DNA of 9,790 nucleotides from positions 1 through 9,790 of the forward strand of contig CAMBTF010000037.1 of assembly GCA_945870545.1 (NCBI GenBank), given 5' to 3'. Positions 6,056-9,790 of this stretch are shown one piece after another (the first letter of the stretch is position 1; every line of letters begins with the position of its first letter). This DNA comes from Akkermansia muciniphila. Its GTDB lineage: Bacteria > Verrucomicrobiota > Verrucomicrobiia > Verrucomicrobiales > Akkermansiaceae. The notes beneath the pieces are model-generated. The model had not been told where the DNA came from. It ran no database searches and saw nothing but the letters and a program-made list of their open reading frames with translations. Made by a program: the position numbers and the translations under genes.

Positions 6056-6097
6056 ATTCCCAAGGTCGCGTTGCGTCAGGGGGTGAAAGTGGGCGGC

Positions 6098-6115
6098 TTG
6101 TGAAAAATTTCACAA
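6098..6115 (+). promoter_or_regulatory. CRP/FNR-type operator upstream of nuoF
   Basis: TTGTGAAAAATTTCACAA is a perfect dyad of 8-bp arms around 2 bp. It contains TGTGA, six bases, then TCACA, the exact spacing and half-sites recognised by cAMP receptor protein and close relatives in the CRP/FNR superfamily. Its centre is 67 bp upstream of the nuoF ATG. If the CATATT at 6155-6160 is the -10 box, the dyad sits near -61, the classical class I activation position. The palindrome is seen; the regulator and direction of control are inferred. Confidence 0.6.
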
Positions 6116-6130
6116 TTTCCCGATTCCGGC

Positions 6131-6160
6131 TTTCCCAATCCTTCGAACCGCGCTCATATT
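6131..6160 (+). promoter_or_regulatory. Possible nuoF promoter
   Basis: CATATT at 6155-6160 (-10-like) and TTTCCC at 6131-6136 (a poor -35) are 18 bp apart. A weak -35 would fit an activator-dependent promoter with the CRP-type dyad just upstream. Transcription would start about 6 nt before the ATG, giving a nearly leaderless mRNA. Low certainty. Confidence 0.25.
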
Positions 6161-6173
6161 CCGCCCGCCGCCT

Positions 6174-7571
6174 ATGATCTCATACACGAAACCGCCTCAC
6201 GAACGCGAACACCGGCTCATTTTCAGGAACGTTGACCGGGTGGGTTGGGATCCATCGATCGAGACCTACATCCAGGACGGTGGCTACGGGGATCTGAAGA
6301 AGGCTTTCGCGATGGCACCCAAGGATATTACCGAGGAGGTGAAAAAGTCCGGGCTGCGGGGCAGGGGAGGCGCGGGTTTCCCGACCGGGATGAAATGGAC
6401 GTTCATCCCGCCGAACAACACCAAGCCGGTTTATCTGATCTGCAACGGCGATGAATCCGAGCCGGGTACTTTCAAGGACCGCTACATCCTCCACCAGGAT
6501 CCGCACCAGCTCATCGAGGGCATGGTCATTTCCTGTTTCGCCGTCGGCGCCCACACCGCCTACATCTATTTGCGCGAGGAATTTCCGGAGGCGGCGCTCA
6601 TCGTCGAGAAGGCGATCGAGGAGGCGCGTGCGAAGAATTTCGTCGGTAAAAACATCCTTGGTTCCGGTTTCGATCTTGAGATCTACGTCCACCGCGGCGC
6701 GGGTGCCTACATCTGCGGCGAGGAGACGGGACTCATCGAATCGCTGGAAGGAAAACGCCCCTATCCGCGCATCAAGCCGCCGTATTTTCCCGCCGCCCTG
6801 GGCCTCTACATGTGTCCGACGATCGTGAACAATGTCGAGTCGCTCTGTCATGTGAAACACATCATCCGCATGGGCGGCGATGAATACGCGAAGCTCGGTG
6901 TGGCCCGCAACACCGGCACCCGCATCCTTTGCGTTTCAGGCGACGTGAAAAATCCCGGATACTTCGAGGTCGAGGTCGGCAAGGTCACCATGCGCGAGCT
7001 GCTTTACGAGATGTGCGGCGGCCCGAAGGACGGCCGGGAAATCAAGGCCGTGATCCCCGGCGGATCGTCCTCGAAAATCCTCAAGGCCAGCGAGGTTTTC
7101 AAGCTAAAGAACCCGGATGGCACCGAGCGCGAGCTTTCCTTCTGGGATATCCCGATGGATTTCGACTCCCTCGCCGCCTGCGGTTCCATGGCCGGTTCGG
7201 GCGGGGTGATCGTTCTCGACGACACCCGGAAAATGTCCTGGGTGCTCAACAACCTCAACGCCTTCTACGCCCACGAATCCTGCGGCCAATGCACGCCGTG
7301 CCGCGAGGGTTCCACCTGGATGAAAAAAATCTCCGACCGCCTCGTGGCAGGACAAGCGACGCCCGAGGATATCACGACTTTGGAAAGCGTGGCCTATCAG
7401 ATCGACGGACGAACCATCTGCGCGTTCGGCGAGGCTTCCTCGTGGCCGGTCGAGGCGATCATTGCGAAGTTCCGCGACGAACTCCTAGCAGATACCAAGC
7501 CCGCCATTTCACCCGCCGAGCAAAATCCGGAAGCCGCCGCTCAGAGGCGTTTCCTTGCGGCTACTGTTTGA
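6174..7571 (+). CDS. nuoF: NADH-quinone oxidoreductase subunit F
   Basis: NuoF is the NADH-oxidising subunit of respiratory complex I; it carries FMN and the [4Fe-4S] cluster N3 on the cytoplasmic arm. The 465 residues show the FMN/NADH-binding glycine motif GRGGAGFPTGMKW (63-75), NGDESEPGTFKDR (91-103), GAGAYICGEETGLIESLEGKR (175-195, here in two parts: GAGAYICGEETG then LIESLEGKR), and the cluster cysteines C370, C373 and C376 in ESCGQCTPCREG plus C416 in TICAFGE. All ligands are intact. A poorly conserved tail of about 25 residues follows (TKPAISPAEQNPEAAAQRRF). The usual partners nuoE and nuoG are not adjacent. The spacing of motifs from the ATG is normal; GCCGCCT precedes it rather than a Shine-Dalgarno. 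HoxF- or formate-dehydrogenase-type homologues exist, but the compact single-domain length favours NuoF. Confidence 0.95.
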   Translation: MISYTKPPHEREHRLIFRNVDRVGWDPSIETYIQDGGYGDLKKAFAMAPKDITEEVKKSGLRGRGGAGFPTGMKWTFIPPNNTKPVYLICNGDESEPGTFKDRYILHQDPHQLIEGMVISCFAVGAHTAYIYLREEFPEAALIVEKAIEEARAKNFVGKNILGSGFDLEIYVHRGAGAYICGEETGLIESLEGKRPYPRIKPPYFPAALGLYMCPTIVNNVESLCHVKHIIRMGGDEYAKLGVARNTGTRILCVSGDVKNPGYFEVEVGKVTMRELLYEMCGGPKDGREIKAVIPGGSSSKILKASEVFKLKNPDGTERELSFWDIPMDFDSLAACGSMAGSGGVIVLDDTRKMSWVLNNLNAFYAHESCGQCTPCREGSTWMKKISDRLVAGQATPEDITTLESVAYQIDGRTICAFGEASSWPVEAIIAKFRDELLADTKPAISPAEQNPEAAAQRRFLAATV

Positions 7572-7613
7572 TGGCATCCGGTTTTGGGCGTGGTTCAGCA
7601 GATATGGATTTTC

Positions 7614-7837
7614 ACGGCGATCAAGCTAGGGAAAAGCCAAGCCCGTTTTCCCTTTAAGCAGGGCAAGAGCAGGCTGGGTTCATGGATGGAAAAAATTTCA
7701 ACCACGGAGGACACAGAGAACACGGAGGTCTTGGTTCGAAACCTGTAAGTATGGCAGAAGAGCCTCTGTGTTCTCCGTGTCCTCTGAGGTAAAATTCCAA
7801 ATTAGCCGGATTTTCACTCCCTAGCTTGATCGCCCTG
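7614..7837. mobile_element. MITE-like element with 17-bp inverted repeats and 11-bp flanking direct repeats
   Basis: GGCGATCAAGCTAGGGA at 7616-7632 is exactly reversed at 7818-7834. Just outside, TATGGATTTTC occurs directly repeated at 7603-7613 and 7838-7848, as a target-site duplication would. The interior codes for nothing and contains a second inverted repeat (7701-7728 and 7763-7790). Short length, terminal inverted repeats, flanking duplication and no transposase are the marks of a non-autonomous element. A complication is that GGATTTTCAC also occurs inside the right end (7808-7817), so the flanking repeats could have another origin. Its ends do not match the IS4-family element at 450-1965. 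Confidence 0.6.
7701..7790. repeat. Internal palindrome of ACCACRGAGG-type repeats
   Basis: The left arm (7701-7728) and the reverse complement of the right arm (7763-7790) agree at 24 of 28 positions. Each arm is built from 9-base steps of the form ACACRGAGR. The 34-nt loop contains a small hairpin, GGTT-CGA-AACC. As RNA the arms would form a very stable stem between nuoF and cysJ. This kind of sequence occurs repeatedly in some environmental bacterial genomes, which is from memory and not shown here. Confidence 0.75.
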
Positions 7838-7889
7838 TATGGATTTTCTCGAAAAAGCGGTTGCTTCCGATGAGTAGTTGGTGCAGCGT

Positions 7890-7923
7890 TTGGCGCAAAC
7901 CTGACAAAACAAGGTAATATACT
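7890..7923 (+). promoter_or_regulatory. Possible cysJ promoter
   Basis: TATACT (7918-7923) matches the -10 consensus at five of six positions and lies 7 bp before the cysJ ATG. The best -35-like sequence, TTGGCG at 7890-7895, is 22 bp away, too far for a good sigma70 promoter; CTGACA at 7901-7906 is too near. AAGG just before the ATG is the only Shine-Dalgarno-like feature. Low certainty. Confidence 0.25.
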
Positions 7924-7930
7924 AAGGATT

Positions 7931-9691
7931 ATGCTTCCCGAAAGTTCACCGTTCTCTCCCGACCAACGCAAGGCGTTGGATTCCCTACTTGCTGGATTCG
8001 ACGTCTTGCAGCGTGGCTGGCTAAGCGGATTTCTTGCTGCCGGTGCCGCCGCACCCGTTGGTGCCACCGCCCCCGTTTCCGCTGGGAAACTCACGGTTCT
8101 TTACGGCACCGAAAGCGGTAACACCGAGGCCTTGGCGGATCGCGCAGTGAAGGATGCGAAGAAAAGGGGTTTCAAGGCCGTGATGAAAAACATGGCCGAC
8201 ATCTCGCCCGCCGACCTCGCAAAGGAGGAGAATCTGCTGGTGATCGTCTCCACCTGGGGCGATGGCGAGGCTCCCGAAACGGCAGTCGGTTTCCACAAAG
8301 AATTTATGACAGCCGATCTGAAGCTGGACGGCCTGCGTTTTGCCGTCTGCGGGTTGGGCGATACCTCGTATGAGAAATTCTGCGAGATCGGGAAACAGTT
8401 CGATGCGCGCCTTGAGCAGATGGGCGGGAAACGCGTCGCGCCACGCGCGGATTGCGATGTGGATTACGAGGATACCTACAGCACTTGGGTTGCCTCCGCG
8501 ATGACCGCGCTTGCACCGACCGCCACGGTGGTAGCGGCACAGGTGGCTGCCGTCGCTGGTTCCGAGGAGTTCGGGAAGAAAAACCCGTTTCCGTCCGAGG
8601 TGAATGAAAATATCCTCCTAAACGGCGAGGGCTCAGCGAAAGAGACGGTCCACGTTGAGCTTTCCTTGGAAGGCAGTGGCATGGTCTATGAACCGGGCGA
8701 TGCGCTCGCCGTGCAGCCTACGAATTGCCCGCAGATGGTGAAAGATGTGCTAAACGCCGCGAAGCTGAACGGCACCGAAGAAATCGAGGTAAAGGGTGCC
8801 GGAAAAAAACTGCTGGCAGATGCGCTGCGTGAGGATTTCGATATCACGGCGCTTTCGAAAGTGGTTCTCAAGAAACTCGCCGAGGCCACTGGCTCAGCGA
8901 TGCTTGGCGAGTTGCTCGCCGAGGATGCGAACGACAAGCTCCGCGCCTATATCGAGGGTCGCGAGATCATCGACGCGCTGATCGATTTCGCCCCGAACGG
9001 CCTCTCCGCCGAAGCGCTGACTGGGATTTTCCGGAAGCTGCCGATCAGATTGTATTCGATAGCTTCCAGTCTGCTCGCGCATCCGGAAGAGGTGCATCTC
9101 ACGGTGGCCGCAGTGAGATACGAGACTCATGGTAGGTCACGGAAAGGTGTTTGCTCGACCTATCTCAGCGATGTGGCGAAGTCGGGCACGAACGTCGCGG
9201 TCTTCGTGCAGCCTAACAAAAATTTCCGCCTCCCCGCGGATGGCGGCACACCGATTATCATGGTCGGGCCGGGCACAGGGGTCGCTCCCTTCCGCGCTTT
9301 TGTCGAGCATCGTGCGGCCCTCGGTTCCACGGGGAAAAACTGGCTCTTTTTCGGCGATCAGCGCTACACCTATGATTTCCTCTATCAGCTTGAGTGGCAG
9401 GATTTCCTGAAAAACGGCCAACTTACCAAGCTCGACCTCGCCTTTTCCCGCGACCAGCCGGAAAAGGTCTATGTCCAGGACAAGATGGTCGAGAAAGGCG
9501 CGGAACTCTACGCTTGGCTTGAGGAAGGTGCCCACTTCTACGTCTGCGGCGATGCCAATCGCATGGCCGCCGACGTCCACGAGGCGCTTATCAGCATCGT
9601 CGAAAACTTCGGTTCGAAAAGCCGCGAGGAGGCGGAGGCCTATGTCGAAAACCTCAAGAAATCTAAAAGATACCAACGCGACGTTTATTGA
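7931..9691 (+). CDS. cysJ: Sulfite reductase (NADPH) flavoprotein, alpha component
   Basis: CysJ moves electrons from NADPH through FAD and FMN to the hemoprotein CysI, which reduces sulfite to sulfide for cysteine synthesis in the cytoplasm. The 586 residues have the full diflavin order: an N-terminal lead with an Ala/Pro linker (1-50), a flavodoxin domain with the FMN loops YGTESGNTE (58-66), STWGDGEAP (107-115) and CGLGDTSYEKFC (140-151), a connecting domain, FAD sites RLYSIASS (373-380) and GVCSTYL (407-413), and NADPH sites GPGTGVAPFRAF (446-457), SRDQ (507-510), YVQDKM and CGDANRMAADV. The C-terminus KRYQRDVY ends in the flavin-stacking tyrosine typical of CysJ. No motif is missing. cysI is not in the window; it could lie just downstream. 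Other diflavin reductases are less likely given that C-terminus. Confidence 0.94.
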   Translation: MLPESSPFSPDQRKALDSLLAGFDVLQRGWLSGFLAAGAAAPVGATAPVSAGKLTVLYGTESGNTEALADRAVKDAKKRGFKAVMKNMADISPADLAKEENLLVIVSTWGDGEAPETAVGFHKEFMTADLKLDGLRFAVCGLGDTSYEKFCEIGKQFDARLEQMGGKRVAPRADCDVDYEDTYSTWVASAMTALAPTATVVAAQVAAVAGSEEFGKKNPFPSEVNENILLNGEGSAKETVHVELSLEGSGMVYEPGDALAVQPTNCPQMVKDVLNAAKLNGTEEIEVKGAGKKLLADALREDFDITALSKVVLKKLAEATGSAMLGELLAEDANDKLRAYIEGREIIDALIDFAPNGLSAEALTGIFRKLPIRLYSIASSLLAHPEEVHLTVAAVRYETHGRSRKGVCSTYLSDVAKSGTNVAVFVQPNKNFRLPADGGTPIIMVGPGTGVAPFRAFVEHRAALGSTGKNWLFFGDQRYTYDFLYQLEWQDFLKNGQLTKLDLAFSRDQPEKVYVQDKMVEKGAELYAWLEEGAHFYVCGDANRMAADVHEALISIVENFGSKSREEAEAYVENLKKSKRYQRDVY

Positions 9692-9768
9692 GAAACCGGA
9701 TTCCAGAAACCAGATACGAGATACCAGATACCAGAAATCAGAAATCAGAAATCAGAAATCAGAGAAGA
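9692..9768. repeat. Array of eleven heptanucleotides after cysJ
   Basis: Beginning directly after the cysJ TGA, the sequence runs in 7-base steps without a slip for 77 bp. The units drift from GAAACCG and GATTCCA through GATACCA (two exact copies, 9720-9733) to GAAATCA (four exact copies, 9734-9761), ending GAGAAGA. The general unit is GAWAYCA. Exact copies at the 3' side and diverged ones at the 5' side suggest recent growth at one end. Confidence 0.9.
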
Positions 9769-9772
9769 TTTT

Positions 9773-9790
9773 ATGACCGCAGATTACTTT
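9773..9790 (+). CDS. Possible start of the next gene (six codons)
   Basis: An ATG at 9773 opens a frame, M-T-A-D-Y-F, that runs off the window. A weak Shine-Dalgarno-like AGAAG lies 6 nt before it, supplied by the end of the heptad array. It is on the same strand as cysJ, 81 nt downstream. Nothing can be said about the product; cysI would be a natural guess but there is no sequence support. Confidence 0.3.

Larger units (their letters stand above)
7572..7930. other. nuoF-cysJ intergenic region, mostly a palindromic element
   Basis: This 359-bp gap has no supported gene. Positions 7603-7848 are taken up by a MITE-like element with its flanking direct repeats, described separately. The remaining 80 bp before cysJ hold a promoter-like sequence. 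There is no evident intrinsic terminator directly after nuoF; the long internal hairpin of the element could play that part. Confidence 0.6.

Noticed and set aside
9692..9768. Repeats after cysJ as a CRISPR array
   Set aside because: The units are 7 bp with no spacers; it is a simple tandem array.
9471..9776. A 101-codon frame ending in NQKSEKIL at the end of the window
   Set aside because: It is out of frame within cysJ and its tail is merely the translation of the heptad array.

Overview
The window looks like chromosomal DNA of a Gram-negative bacterium of the PVC group, most likely a verrucomicrobium. This is an inference. It rests on moderately high GC content, almost no Shine-Dalgarno sequences, a CysJ with a short alanine/proline-rich N-terminal lead, intergenic 7-bp tandem repeats, and a palindromic repeat of the ACCACRGAGGACAC type. 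There is no marker gene that fixes the taxon.

Layout. Positions 1-416 (minus) hold the 5' part of recJ. Directly upstream of it, 450-1965 is an apparently complete IS4-family insertion sequence with perfect 28-bp terminal inverted repeats and one intact DDE transposase. After a 262-bp stretch without a gene, 2228-2653 (plus) encodes a small lipoprotein with four EF-hand loops. A tRNA-Ala(GGC) lies at 2734-2806 (minus). From there to 5917 everything is on the minus strand and is translation or nucleotide housekeeping: rpmI (L35), rplT (L20), a good intrinsic terminator, an unrecognised exported protein, pyrH (UMP kinase) and frr (ribosome recycling factor). At 5918-6173 the transcription direction diverges. 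The plus strand then carries a stand-alone nuoF (complex I NADH/FMN subunit), a 359-bp gap filled by a MITE-like palindromic element, and cysJ (flavoprotein of NADPH-sulfite reductase). A start codon for a further gene may lie in the last 18 bases.

How the genes relate. L35, L20, UMP kinase and RRF form a growth-linked block; the terminator after rplT splits it into rpmI-rplT and the exported protein-pyrH-frr. nuoF and cysJ both encode flavin enzymes that oxidise NAD(P)H, but the long gap makes a shared transcript uncertain.

Most interesting non-coding signals: a perfect CRP/FNR-type dyad (TGTGA-N6-TCACA) upstream of nuoF; a roughly 224-bp element with 17-bp inverted repeats and 11-bp flanking direct repeats between nuoF and cysJ; and several intergenic heptanucleotide arrays next to gene ends, one of which fills the pyrH-frr spacer. 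I found no CRISPR, phage, toxin or defence system, and no convincing undescribed multi-gene system.
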